Assembly (NCBI RefSeq): GCF_024451105.1
Contig: NZ_JANGEY010000001.1
Location: 651,869-715,868, forward strand
Length of the DNA: 64,000 nucleotides
Source of the DNA: Stutzerimonas stutzeri
GTDB lineage: Bacteria > Pseudomonadota > Gammaproteobacteria > Pseudomonadales > Pseudomonadaceae
Reading direction: 5' to 3'
Part shown: one piece after another, positions 41,261 to 50,075 of the stretch
Numbering within the stretch: the first letter of the stretch is position 1
How the letters are laid out: each line of letters starts with the position of its first letter
Program-made: the position numbers and the translations under genes
Notes under the pieces: model-generated
Database searches by the model: none
What the model was told of the DNA's origin: nothing
What the model saw: only the letters and a program-made list of their open reading frames with translations

Positions 41261-42559
41261 TTACAGCGGCTTCTCGAACACCTTCGACTGCCGCTGGAAG
41301 TTGTACAGCGAGGCGCGCGCCGCCGGCAGGCGCTCGACGCTGCTGGCCTTGAAGCCGCGCTCCTGGAACCAGTGGGCGGTGCGCGTGGTGAGCACGAACA
41401 GGGTCTTCAGGCCCATGGCGCGGGCGCGCTGCTCGATGCGCTCGAGCAGCTGGTCGCCGCGGCCGCCCTGGCGGTACTCGGGGTGCACGGCCAGGCAGGC
41501 CAGCTCGCCCCAATCGGAGTCCGGCACCGGGTAGAGCGCCGCGCAGGCGATGATCAGCCCGTCGCGCTCGACGATGCTGAACTGGCCGATCTCGCGCTCG
41601 AGCACCTCGCGCGAGCGGCGCACCAGGATGCCCTGCTCCTCCAGCGGACGGATCAGCTCGAGCAGCCCGCCGACGTCGTCGATGCCCGCCTCGCGCAGCT
41701 GCTCGAACTGCTCCTGGGCCACCAGGGTGCCGGCGCCGTCGCGGGTGAACAGCTCGTTGAGCAGCGCGCCGTCCTCCGCGTAGCTGACGATGTGGCTGCG
41801 CCGCACGCCGCCGCGGCAGGCCTGGGCGGCGGCATCGAGCAGCTCGCCCTGGTAGTCGCTGCCGAGGCGCGCCAGGTGCGCCGGCACCTGCTGCGGGCGC
41901 AGCTCGCGGACCAGCTGGCCGTGCTCGTCGAGCAGGCCGCGCGCGGCGCCGAACAGGATCAGCTTCTCCGCCTGCAGGTCGATGGCCGCGCTCATCGCCA
42001 CGTCCTCGCAGGCCAGGTTGAAGATCTCCCCGGTCGGCGAGTAGCCGAGCGAGGACAGCAGGACGATGCGTCGCTCGTCGAGCAGGCGCTCGATGCCCTT
42101 GCGGTCGATGCGCCGCACCAGGCCGGTGTGCTGGTAGTCGACGCCGTCGACCACGCCGATCGGCCGCGCGGTGACCAGGTTGCCGCCGGCCACGCGCAGG
42201 CGCGCGCCCTGCATCGGCGAGGCGGCCATGTCCATCGACAGGCGCGCCTCGATCCCCAGGCGCAGGCCGCCGACCGCCTCGACCACGCACTCCAGGGTCG
42301 GCCCGTCGGTGACCCGCAGGCCGTGGTGGTAGCGCGGCGCCAGGCCGCGCGCGGCGAGGCGCGCCTCGATCTGCGGGCGCGAGCCGTGGACCAGCACCAG
42401 GCGCACGCCGAGGCTGTGCAGCAGCACCAGGTCGTGGACGATGTTGGCGAAGTTGGGGTGCTCGACCCCCTCGCCCGGCAGCATGACCACGAAGGTGCGC
42501 TCGCGGTGGGCGTTGATGTAGGGGGTGGCGTGGCGCAGCCAGTTGACGTAGTCGTGCAT
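41261..42559 (-). CDS. argA: N-acetylglutamate synthase ArgA
   Basis: A 432-aa first enzyme of arginine synthesis, acetylating glutamate with acetyl-CoA. Residues about 20-285 form an amino-acid-kinase-like domain (VLVHGSRPQIEARL), which in ArgA mediates arginine feedback; residues about 290-432 are a GNAT acetyltransferase (CLAVHPEYRQGGRGDQLLERI). Length matches the Pseudomonas enzyme. The start is the ATG at 42559. It is downstream of argE in the same direction. Confidence 0.95.
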   Translation of the reverse strand: MHDYVNWLRHATPYINAHRERTFVVMLPGEGVEHPNFANIVHDLVLLHSLGVRLVLVHGSRPQIEARLAARGLAPRYHHGLRVTDGPTLECVVEAVGGLRLGIEARLSMDMAASPMQGARLRVAGGNLVTARPIGVVDGVDYQHTGLVRRIDRKGIERLLDERRIVLLSSLGYSPTGEIFNLACEDVAMSAAIDLQAEKLILFGAARGLLDEHGQLVRELRPQQVPAHLARLGSDYQGELLDAAAQACRGGVRRSHIVSYAEDGALLNELFTRDGAGTLVAQEQFEQLREAGIDDVGGLLELIRPLEEQGILVRRSREVLEREIGQFSIVERDGLIIACAALYPVPDSDWGELACLAVHPEYRQGGRGDQLLERIEQRARAMGLKTLFVLTTRTAHWFQERGFKASSVERLPAARASLYNFQRQSKVFEKPL

Positions 42560-42658
42560 GAAGAACCTGCCATTGGGGACGAATCGCGTCCCGGGGTAGG
42601 CGGCCAGGCCGGAGCATGGCCGTGATCGTGTTCGGGGTGGGAGCCAGCCTGCCGGCGC

Positions 42659-43816
42659 CTACCGGATCGGTTGGGCGTCGAGGCAGTAGTGGCCGATCAG
42701 CGCGCGCAGCAGCTCGACGGTCGGCGCGATGCGCGCAAGGTCCAGGTACTCGTCCGGCTGGTGGGCGCAGGCGATGTCGCCGGGGCCGAGGACGAGGGTC
42801 TCGCAGCCGAGCTGCTGCAGGTAGGGCGCCTCGGTGCCGAAGGCCACCGCCTCCGCGGCATGCCCGGTGAGGCGCTCGGCCAGGCGCACCAGCTCGCTCT
42901 GCGCGGCCTGCTCGAACGGCGGCACGCCGGGGAAGATCGGCCCGTAGTCGATGCGCACGCCGCGCTGCTCGGCCAGCGGCTGCAATTTGCCGCGGATCGC
43001 CGCGCGCAGCTGCTCGGGGTCCATGCCCGGCAGCGGGCGCAGGTCGAACTCCAGCGCGCACTGGCCGCAGATGCGGTTGGGATTGTCGCCGCCGTGGATG
43101 CAGCCGAGATTGAGGGTCGGCTGCGGCACGTTGAACAGCGGGTTGTTGAACTCCTGCTGCCACTGGCCGCGCAGGGCGAGCAGCTCGCCGATGGCCGCGT
43201 GCATGGCCTCCAGGGCGCTGCGCCCGAGGCTCGGGTCGGAGGAGTGGCCGCTCTGCCCGAGGATGTCGATGCGCTCCATCATCACCCCCTTGTGCAGGCG
43301 GATCGGCTTGAGGCCGGTCGGCTCGCCGATCACCGCGGCGCGGCCCAGCGGGCGGCCGGCCTCGGCCAGCGCGCGGGCGCCGCTCATCGAGCTTTCCTCG
43401 TCGCAGGTGGCGAGGATCAGCAGCGGCTGGCGGAACGGCCGGTCGAGCAGCGGGCGCACCGCCTCGACGATCAGCGGGAAGAAGCCCTTCATGTCGCACA
43501 CGCCGAGGCCGTACCAGCGCTCGTCGGCCTCGCGCAGGGCGAAGGGATCGCCGCTCCACAGCGCCGGGTTGCACGGCACGGTGTCGCTGTGCCCGGCCAG
43601 CACCAGGCCGCCGGGGCCGGCGCCGTAGGAGGCCAGCAGGTTGGCCTTGCCGGGGGCGACGTCTTGGATCTCGCAGGCGAAGCCGAGATCGCCGAGCCAG
43701 GTCGCCAGGCGTTCGACGACCGGACGGTTGGGCTGGTCGAGGCTGGCCTGGGTGCAGCTGACCGACGGCAGGGCGATCAGCTCGGCGAACTGCTGCTTGA
43801 GACTGGGAAGGGGCAT
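42659..43816 (-). CDS. argE: Acetylornithine deacetylase ArgE
   Basis: A 385-aa zinc-dependent M20-family enzyme that removes acetate from N-acetylornithine. Metal-binding motifs: GHSDTVPC, GVCDMKGF, CDEESSMSGA and GEPTGLKPI, with a late FGTEAPYL. The start is the ATG at 43816, 8 nt after a GGAG; the frame continues upstream without a better start. Linked to argA. The presence of a separate ArgE with a possible ArgJ elsewhere is common in pseudomonads. Confidence 0.9.
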   Translation of the reverse strand: MPLPSLKQQFAELIALPSVSCTQASLDQPNRPVVERLATWLGDLGFACEIQDVAPGKANLLASYGAGPGGLVLAGHSDTVPCNPALWSGDPFALREADERWYGLGVCDMKGFFPLIVEAVRPLLDRPFRQPLLILATCDEESSMSGARALAEAGRPLGRAAVIGEPTGLKPIRLHKGVMMERIDILGQSGHSSDPSLGRSALEAMHAAIGELLALRGQWQQEFNNPLFNVPQPTLNLGCIHGGDNPNRICGQCALEFDLRPLPGMDPEQLRAAIRGKLQPLAEQRGVRIDYGPIFPGVPPFEQAAQSELVRLAERLTGHAAEAVAFGTEAPYLQQLGCETLVLGPGDIACAHQPDEYLDLARIAPTVELLRALIGHYCLDAQPIR

Positions 43817-43872
43817 GAAGGCACTCCGGAGGATGTGCCTTGCATGATAGGCCGGGAGGCCGCGGGGGGAAA

Positions 43873-43902
43873 CCGCCGCGCCCGCAGCAGCGGGCACGGC
43901 GG
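43873..43902 (-). terminator. Terminator of the pit operon
   Basis: On the minus strand a 13-bp stem (one G-T pair) with a 4-nt loop, followed by TTT, starts 6 nt after the pit stop. Confidence 0.65.
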
Positions 43903-43907
43903 CCGGG

Positions 43908-45170
43908 TCAGGCGAAGATCGCCTTGAGGATGGTGAAGAAGACGATGGCCAGGATGGCGCCGGCCGGCAGGGTGACGATCCACGACATGAAGATGCGCCC
44001 GACCACGCCGAGGTTCAGCGCGCCGATGCCGCGGGCGATGCCGATGCCGAGCACCGCACCGACCAGGGTGTGGGTGGTGGACACCGGCAGGCCGATGGCC
44101 GAGGCGCCGACCACGGTGGTGGCGGTGGCCAGTTCGGCGGCGAAGCCGCGGCTGGGGGTCAGCTCGGTGATTTCCTTGCCGATGGTGGCGATCACCTTGT
44201 AGCCGTAGGTGGCCAGGCCGACCACGATACCCACCGCGCCGAGCAGCAGCACCCAGTTGGGCAAGGCGGCCTTGGCGCCGACCGCCTCGCCGCCGGACTG
44301 GATCACCGCGACCACCGCCGCCAGCGGACCGACCGCGTTGGCCACGTCGTTGGAGCCGTGGGCGAAGGCCATCGAGCAGGCGGTGAAGATCATCAGCACG
44401 GCGAAGACCTTCTCCACGCTGGCGTAGTGGAAGGTCTTGTCCGCCTCCTCGTCGATGCGGATGCGGCTGAGCAGGGCGATGCCGAGCAGCATCACCAGCA
44501 CGCCGACGCCGAGCGCCAGCAGCAGGCTCTGGCCGGTGGAGAGGTCCAGGCCGACCTGCTTGAGGCCCTTGGAGACGGTCATGATCGCGACCATGAAGCC
44601 GGTCAGGAACATGTACAGCGGCACGAAGCGCTTGGCGTTGCGGAACGGATCGTCGGTGTCGATGATCAGCTTCTGCACGCTGACGAACAGGCCGAAGGCG
44701 ACGATGCCGGAGAGCAGCGGCGAGACCACCCAGCTGGCGACGATCGGGCCGATCCCCGACCAGTGCACGGCATCCACCGAGATGCCCACCGCGGCGAAGC
44801 CGATCACCGCGCCGACGATGGTGTGGGTGGTGGACACCGGCCAGCCCTTGACCGAGGCCACCAGCAGCCAGGTGCCGGCCGCCAGCAGTGCCGACATCAT
44901 GCCCAGCACCATCAGCTCCGGCGGAATCACCGCAGCGTCGACGATGCCGCTCTTGATGGTCTGGGTGACCTGACCGCCGGCCAGGTAGGCGCCGCAGAAC
45001 TCGAAGACCATGGCGATCAGGATCGCCTGCTTGATGGTCAGCGCCCGCGAGCCGACCGAGGTGCCCATGGCGTTGGCCACGTCGTTGGCGCCGACGCCCC
45101 AGGCCATGAAGAAGCCGAACAGGCAGGCGAGCACGAGGAGTACGAAGCCGTAATCCGCAATAAGAGACAT
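43908..45170 (-). CDS. pit: Low-affinity inorganic phosphate transporter (Pit family)
   Basis: A 420-aa inner-membrane protein with about ten hydrophobic segments and the duplicated Pit signature: GVGANDVANAMGTSVGSRAL near the N terminus and HGSNDVANAVGPLAAVVAVI in the second half, plus two PVSTTHT motifs. It imports phosphate as a metal-phosphate complex with protons. The gene follows the DUF47 gene after 39 nt, a standard pair. Confidence 0.93.
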   Translation of the reverse strand: MSLIADYGFVLLVLACLFGFFMAWGVGANDVANAMGTSVGSRALTIKQAILIAMVFEFCGAYLAGGQVTQTIKSGIVDAAVIPPELMVLGMMSALLAAGTWLLVASVKGWPVSTTHTIVGAVIGFAAVGISVDAVHWSGIGPIVASWVVSPLLSGIVAFGLFVSVQKLIIDTDDPFRNAKRFVPLYMFLTGFMVAIMTVSKGLKQVGLDLSTGQSLLLALGVGVLVMLLGIALLSRIRIDEEADKTFHYASVEKVFAVLMIFTACSMAFAHGSNDVANAVGPLAAVVAVIQSGGEAVGAKAALPNWVLLLGAVGIVVGLATYGYKVIATIGKEITELTPSRGFAAELATATTVVGASAIGLPVSTTHTLVGAVLGIGIARGIGALNLGVVGRIFMSWIVTLPAGAILAIVFFTILKAIFA

Positions 45171-45209
45171 AGGGGGTTTCTCGTTGGTCCCAGAAAGAAC
45201 GCTGGCGCA

Positions 45210-45887
45210 TCAGCGCGCCAGCAGTTGCTCCAGACGGTTGCCGACGCGCTCGGCGCGGTCGGCCACGTCGCCGATCCACTCGATGACCTGGTAGAGGAAC
45301 ATCACGTCGACCGGCGGCAGCTCCTTCTCCAGCTTGAACAGGGTGCGGCGCACCTCGACCTGCAGGCGGTCGGTGTCGCGCTCGATCACCTCGAGCTCCT
45401 CGACCATGTTCTCGACCAGGGTCGCCTCGCGGCCGGCGAAGCCGGTCTCGAGCAGTTCGTCCAGCTCGTTCATCGCCTTCAGCGCCTGGGCGCTGGCGTC
45501 CACGGTGCGCTGCACGTAGGCCAGCATCAGCGGCTGCAGCGGCTGCGGGATGCACATCTGGCGGCCCAGCATCAGGCCGGCGATGTCCTTGGCGCGGTTG
45601 GCCACTTTGTCCTGTACACTGAGCAGCTCCAGCAGATCCGAGCGCGGCACCGGCAGGAACAGGCTTTTCGGCAGATGGATACGCACGCTCTTCTTGAGCT
45701 TGTCGGCTTCCTGCTCCAGTCGCGACATCTCCTGCTGAATCTGCTCCACCCGCGCCCAGTCCTCGGCGATGACGGCCTGGAAGAACGGCAGGAGATTCGC
45801 AGCACATTCGTGTGCCTTGGCGATGTGCTGTTGCATCGGCCCGATGGGCGAGCGCCCGAACAGGCTGACGAAGGGATTGATCGGCAT
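45210..45887 (-). CDS. DUF47 (PhoU-like) Pit accessory protein
   Basis: A 225-aa all-helical protein of the TIGR00153/DUF47 family, distantly PhoU-like. Visible: NPFVSLFGRSPIGPMQQHI, LEQEADKLKKSVRIHLPKSL and ELEVIERDTDRLQVEVRRTL. It is encoded directly upstream of pit and is thought to regulate the transporter. Cytoplasmic. The start is the ATG at 45887. Confidence 0.88.
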   Translation of the reverse strand: MPINPFVSLFGRSPIGPMQQHIAKAHECAANLLPFFQAVIAEDWARVEQIQQEMSRLEQEADKLKKSVRIHLPKSLFLPVPRSDLLELLSVQDKVANRAKDIAGLMLGRQMCIPQPLQPLMLAYVQRTVDASAQALKAMNELDELLETGFAGREATLVENMVEELEVIERDTDRLQVEVRRTLFKLEKELPPVDVMFLYQVIEWIGDVADRAERVGNRLEQLLAR

Positions 45888-46000
45888 GGGATAGAACCCT
45901 GTTGGAAAGGACCCCGATTATAAGTCCGCCCCCATCGGCCCCGCCAGCACGCCATCATTTCGCCGTAACAGTTGTCTGATAAGGGCAGGACCCGTCCGTC

Positions 46001-47362
46001 ATGGTCAAAGAAACCGAAATCAAGCTGCGCGCCAGCCGCGCCACCCTCGCCGCCCTGCGCGAGCACCCGCTGCTGAACAAGCGCAACAAGAGCGGCTGGC
46101 AGCACGCCGAGCTGTTCAACCAGTACTACGACACCCCCGAGCGCGATCTGGCCCGCGCCCGCGTCGCCCTGCGCCTGCGCCGCGACGGCGAGCAGTACAT
46201 CCAGACCCTGAAGAGCCGCGGGCAGAGCGTCGCCGGGCTGTCCGAACGCAACGAGTGGGACTGGTACCTGGAGCGTCCCGAACTGGACCTCGGCCGGCTC
46301 GGCGACGACTGCTGGCCGGCCGAGCTGGCCGCTCTGGACAAGGGCCTGCTGCAGCCGATCTTCACCACCGACTTCCTCCGCGAGCGGGCCGAGCTGGCCT
46401 GGGGACGCGGCAAGGCCAAGGTGGTGATCGAGGCGGCGCTGGACCTCGGCAAGGTGCTCGCCGCTGGTCGGGAAGAGGAAATCTGCGAGCTGGAGCTGGA
46501 GCTGCGCCAGGGCGAGCCGGCCGCGCTGCTCGAGCTGGCCGGCGAGCTGGCCGCCGCACTGCCGCTGATGCCCTGCGACATCAGCAAGGCCGAGCGCGGC
46601 TACCGGCTGTTCGACCCGGCCTGCTACGCCGTCGCCCTGCCGGAGCCGCAGTTGTGCAGCGAGCAGCCGCTGGACGACGCCTTCGCCGCACTGGCCTGGC
46701 AACTGCTCGGCAACAGCCAGCGCCTCGCCGAGCAGTACCGTTTCAGCGGCCACTGGCGGCTGCTCGAGCAGTGGCTGCAGCAGCTCATCGACCTGCGCGC
46801 CCTGCTCGGCAGCCTCGGCCAGGCTGCGCCGCGGGCCAGCTCGCGCGAGCTGCGCGAGATGCTGGACGCCCTGCTCGAGGACTGGCGCCCGCTCGTCCAG
46901 GCCGGCCAGGACGACGACTGCGTGCGCCAGGTCGCCCCCGAGCAGTTCGCCGCCGAACTGGACGAGACCCGCTGGGGCCGCTTCTCGCTGCAGGCCTCGC
47001 GCTGGCTGCTGAGCCGCGCCTGGACCGAGAAGCGCAACGAGCGCGGCCGGCGCGCCGGCACCGCGCCGCTCGGCCGCTGGCTGCCGCGCCTGCTCGGCGA
47101 GGAGATCGCCGCCCTGCCGCTGGAGCGCTACCAGCGCCAGCCCTACGACCTGCCCGAGCAGCTGCCGCGTCTCGAGCGCATGGCCGCCTGGCTGCGCCTG
47201 GCCCGCGGCGTGCTGGAGATCCCCGAGGCCGACCGCCTGTACGGCGAGCTGAACAAGCTGGTCGAGCTGGCCCGCCGCACGGCCGACGAGGACACCCTGC
47301 AGGCGCGCGCCGAACAGGTGCAGACGGTATGGATGCTCAGGGGCTGGAAGGCGCTGAAGTAA
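46001..47362 (+). CDS. CYTH-CHAD domain protein (inorganic triphosphatase YgiF-like)
   Basis: A 453-aa protein. N-terminal CYTH domain (about 1-200) with the metal/triphosphate motif ExExK at residues 4-8 (ETEIK) and later EICELELELRQGEP; C-terminal CHAD helical domain (about 225-450), rich in arginine/histidine-bearing helices, which binds polyphosphate. E. coli YgiF with this layout hydrolyses inorganic triphosphate. It stands next to the divergent phosphate transport genes, supporting a role in phosphate/polyphosphate metabolism. The start is the ATG at 46001. Confidence 0.88.
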   Translation: MVKETEIKLRASRATLAALREHPLLNKRNKSGWQHAELFNQYYDTPERDLARARVALRLRRDGEQYIQTLKSRGQSVAGLSERNEWDWYLERPELDLGRLGDDCWPAELAALDKGLLQPIFTTDFLRERAELAWGRGKAKVVIEAALDLGKVLAAGREEEICELELELRQGEPAALLELAGELAAALPLMPCDISKAERGYRLFDPACYAVALPEPQLCSEQPLDDAFAALAWQLLGNSQRLAEQYRFSGHWRLLEQWLQQLIDLRALLGSLGQAAPRASSRELREMLDALLEDWRPLVQAGQDDDCVRQVAPEQFAAELDETRWGRFSLQASRWLLSRAWTEKRNERGRRAGTAPLGRWLPRLLGEEIAALPLERYQRQPYDLPEQLPRLERMAAWLRLARGVLEIPEADRLYGELNKLVELARRTADEDTLQARAEQVQTVWMLRGWKALK

Positions 47363-47375
47363 GCCCGCGACACCC

Positions 47376-47431
47376 GTAGGATGAGCCGCGCGCACCTCCC
47401 GAGGCACGGTGGTGCGCATGGCGCACCCTAC
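47376..47431. repeat. 56-bp inverted repeat, copy 2
   Basis: The arm GGTGCGCATGGCGCACCCTA differs from the copy at 13093-13148 by one base, and the other arm (GTAGGATGAGCCGCGCGCAC) is more diverged. Same total length of 56 bp. Confidence 0.7.
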
Positions 47432-47529
47432 GGAGGTCCACCCGGCCGAAACATGACCTGCCCCGGCGACAGTCCGGGCGCTTCCCGGCATGCTGGCGCC
47501 CTGCTCCAGACGCCCGCCCGAGGAATCCG

Positions 47530-49314
47530 ATGACCGCCATGACCACGCCCGCCCAGGACCGCTGGCTCGACCTCAACGACCTGCTGCGCGAGCTGATCCA
47601 GCAGGGACGCCTCGACCAGGCGCTCGCCGAGCAGTGCCTGGCGATCCGCCGCAGCAGCCTGGACAGCCAGCAGCATCCGCTGGAGTTCCTCGCCGCCCAG
47701 CAGCTCGACGACCGCGCCCATCCCGGCCGCAAGCTCGACCTCGAGACGCTGACCCAGTGGCTGGCCGAGCTCGCCGGCCAGCCCTACCTGCGCATCGACC
47801 CGCTGAAGATCGACGTCGCCGCGGTCACCCCGCTGATGTCGCACGCCTTCGCCCAGCGCCACAAGATCCTCGCCGTGGCGGTGGATGCCGAGAGCGTGAC
47901 CATCGCCAGCGCCCAGCCGTTCGTCGGCAGCTGGGAGGCCAACCTCACCCACGTGCTCAAGCGCAGCATCCGCCGGGTGGTGGCCAACCCCGCGGACCTG
48001 CAGCGCTTCACTCAGGAGTTCTACCGCCTGGCCCGTTCGGTCAGCGGCGCCTCGGCCTCCGAGCAGAAGATCAGCGGGGTCGGCAACTTCGAGCAGTTGC
48101 TCAGCCTCGGCGCCGCCGACGGCGAGCCGGACGCCAACGACGCGCACATCGTCACCATCGTCGACTGGCTGTTCCAGTACGCCTTCCAGCAGCGCGCCAG
48201 CGACATCCACATCGAGCCGCGCCGCGAGCAGGGCACGGTACGTTTCCGCATCGACGGCGTGCTGCACAACGTCTACCAGTTCCCCGCCCAGGTCACCATG
48301 GCCATCGTCAGCCGGCTGAAGAGCCTCGGGCGGATGAACGTGGCCGAGAAGCGCAAGCCGCAGGACGGGCGGATCAAGACCAAGGCGCCGGACGGCGGCG
48401 AGATCGAGCTGCGCCTGTCGACGCTGCCCACCGCCTTCGGCGAGAAGCTGGTGATGCGCATCTTCGACCCCGAGGTGCTGCTCAAGGGCTTCGACAAGCT
48501 CGGCTTCTCCGCCGACGACCTGCGCCGCTGGCGGAGCATGACCGGCCAGCCCAACGGCATCATCCTGGTCACCGGCCCCACCGGCTCGGGCAAGACCACC
48601 ACCCTGTACACCACCCTCAAGCAGCTGGCGACCGAGGAGGTGAACGTCTGCACCATCGAGGACCCGATCGAGATGATCGAGCCGGCGTTCAACCAGATGC
48701 AGGTGCAGCACAACATCGAGCTGACCTTCGCCAGCGGCGTGCGCGCGCTGATGCGCCAGGACCCGGACATCATCATGGTCGGCGAGATCCGCGACCTGGA
48801 GACCGCCGAGATGGCCATCCAGGCGGCGCTGACCGGCCACCTGGTGCTCTCCACCCTGCACACCAACGATGCGCCCAGCGCGATCAGCCGCCTGCTCGAA
48901 CTGGGCGTGCCGCACTACCTGCTGAAAGCGACGATTCTCGGGGTGATGGCCCAGCGCCTGGTGCGCACCCTGTGCCCGCACTGCAAGGCGCCGCACAGCC
49001 TCGACGCCGGCGACTGGCAGGAGCTGACCCGGCCGTGGAGCGCGCCGCTGCCGGGCGGCGCGATGCGCGCGGTGGGCTGCAACGAGTGCCGCGACACCGG
49101 CTACCGCGGCCGCGCCGGGGTGTACGAGATCATGCTGATGAGCGACGGCCTGAGGCAGCTGATCCACGCCGACACCGACCTCGCCGCGCTGCGCCGCCAG
49201 GCATTCAAGGAAGGCATGCGCAGCCTGCGCCTGTCCGGCGCGCAGAAGGTCGCCAGCGGCCAGACCACCGTCGAGGAAGTGCTGCGGGTGACGCCGCAGA
49301 GCGAGCAGCGGTAG
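47530..49314 (+). CDS. GspE/PilB-like secretion ATPase
   Basis: A 594-aa type II/IV secretion ATPase. An N-terminal GspE-N domain (about 40-170), then the ATPase with Walker A GPTGSGKTT (residues 349-357), Asp box/Walker B MRQDPDIIMVGEIRD, and the His box TGHLVLSTLHTNDA. A four-cysteine zinc site (CPHC, then CNEC) is intact. It would drive assembly of a pilus or pseudopilus. No other secretion genes are around it; PilB for the main type IV pilus is normally elsewhere with pilC and pilD. The same orphan ATPase, after a CYTH/CHAD gene, is found in P. aeruginosa. The system it serves is unknown. Confidence 0.87.
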   Translation: MTAMTTPAQDRWLDLNDLLRELIQQGRLDQALAEQCLAIRRSSLDSQQHPLEFLAAQQLDDRAHPGRKLDLETLTQWLAELAGQPYLRIDPLKIDVAAVTPLMSHAFAQRHKILAVAVDAESVTIASAQPFVGSWEANLTHVLKRSIRRVVANPADLQRFTQEFYRLARSVSGASASEQKISGVGNFEQLLSLGAADGEPDANDAHIVTIVDWLFQYAFQQRASDIHIEPRREQGTVRFRIDGVLHNVYQFPAQVTMAIVSRLKSLGRMNVAEKRKPQDGRIKTKAPDGGEIELRLSTLPTAFGEKLVMRIFDPEVLLKGFDKLGFSADDLRRWRSMTGQPNGIILVTGPTGSGKTTTLYTTLKQLATEEVNVCTIEDPIEMIEPAFNQMQVQHNIELTFASGVRALMRQDPDIIMVGEIRDLETAEMAIQAALTGHLVLSTLHTNDAPSAISRLLELGVPHYLLKATILGVMAQRLVRTLCPHCKAPHSLDAGDWQELTRPWSAPLPGGAMRAVGCNECRDTGYRGRAGVYEIMLMSDGLRQLIHADTDLAALRRQAFKEGMRSLRLSGAQKVASGQTTVEEVLRVTPQSEQR

Positions 49315-49319
49315 GAACT

Positions 49320-49376
49320 GTAGGAGCGAATTCATTCGCGAGCGGCGCCGGAGGTCGCGAATGAATTCGCTCCTAC
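49320..49376. repeat. REP-type inverted repeat (22-bp perfect arms)
   Basis: GTAGGAGCGAATTCATTCGC begins the left arm, and the right arm is its exact reverse complement over 22 bp, with a 13-nt loop. This is a common Pseudomonas intergenic repeat type. It starts 5 nt after the ATPase stop and can act as a 3' hairpin. Confidence 0.8.
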
Positions 49377-49422
49377 ACCGTTGATGTGCCAGCCGGCATG
49401 CCGGGTTACGCCGCGTAGGTAA

Positions 49423-49507
49423 GTAGGGTGGAAAACTCGCGCAGCGATTTTCCACCGTGCCCAGTGCGCAGGCGGTGGAAAAGACCTGCGGTCGTTTTCC
49501 ACCCTAC
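49423..49507. repeat. 85-bp nested inverted repeat
   Basis: The outer arms GTAGGGTGGAAAAC and GTTTTCCACCCTAC are exact complements; an inner pair (TTTTCCACCG/CGGTGGAAAA) nests within. It lies next to the GlcG-like gene end and has no coding content. Confidence 0.7.
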
Positions 49508-49520
49508 ATATGACGCGGAA

Positions 49521-49952
49521 TTACTGCTTCAGCGCGGCGAGGATCGCCGCGACGCCCGCTTGGGCGCACTGCTCGTCCTGCTCGGCGGTGGCGCCGGAGA
49601 CGCCGATGGCGCCGACCACCACGCCCTCGACCTTCACCGGCACGCCGCCGCCGAACATCGCCAGGCGCGGGCGCTGCAGCAGGCCGTCGCGCACGCTGGC
49701 CGGCATGCTCGCCAGGCGCTCTTCCCAGGCGCTGGTGGCCAGGCCGAAGCCGGCGGCAGTCCAGGCCTTGTCGTGGGCGATGTCGCGGCTCGGCGCCGGC
49801 GCGCCGTCCATGTGCGCCAGGTGGATCAGCTGGCCGCTGGCGTCGACGATCGACAGGCTGACGCGCACGCCGAGCTGGCGCGCCTCGGCGAGGGCGGCGG
49901 ACATGGCCTGCTGGGCCAGGTCCAGGGACAGGGTGAGTTGGTTACGCAGCAT
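49521..49952 (-). CDS. GlcG/HbpS family protein (DUF336)
   Basis: A 143-aa single-domain protein of the GlcG/HbpS/PduO-C family (LAQQAMSAALAEARQLGVRVSL, KAWTAAGFGL, FGGGVPVKVEGVVVGAIGVSG). Members bind heme or cobalamin or act as accessory proteins of catabolic operons. It lies 123 nt downstream of hpaR. I chose the ATG at 49952 with GAGG upstream; the ATG at 49964 has none. Its role in the hpa pathway is unknown. Confidence 0.8.
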   Translation of the reverse strand: MLRNQLTLSLDLAQQAMSAALAEARQLGVRVSLSIVDASGQLIHLAHMDGAPAPSRDIAHDKAWTAAGFGLATSAWEERLASMPASVRDGLLQRPRLAMFGGGVPVKVEGVVVGAIGVSGATAEQDEQCAQAGVAAILAALKQ

Positions 49953-50075
49953 CGGGCACCTCATGGGCGGATTGTTGTTGTTCGCACGCAGGCCGGCGCT
50001 CGGCTCGGCCAGACGCCCGGCAAGCTAGCAGGCGCACGGCCGCCCAGGCAACGCCGGCGCGCCGCAGTCCGGCAC

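Noticed and set aside
39621..43574. 1317-codon minus-strand frame across gshA, argA and argE
   Set aside because: It spans three real genes, a terminator and intergenic DNA; the Arg/Pro-rich translation is typical of an out-of-frame reading in high-GC DNA.
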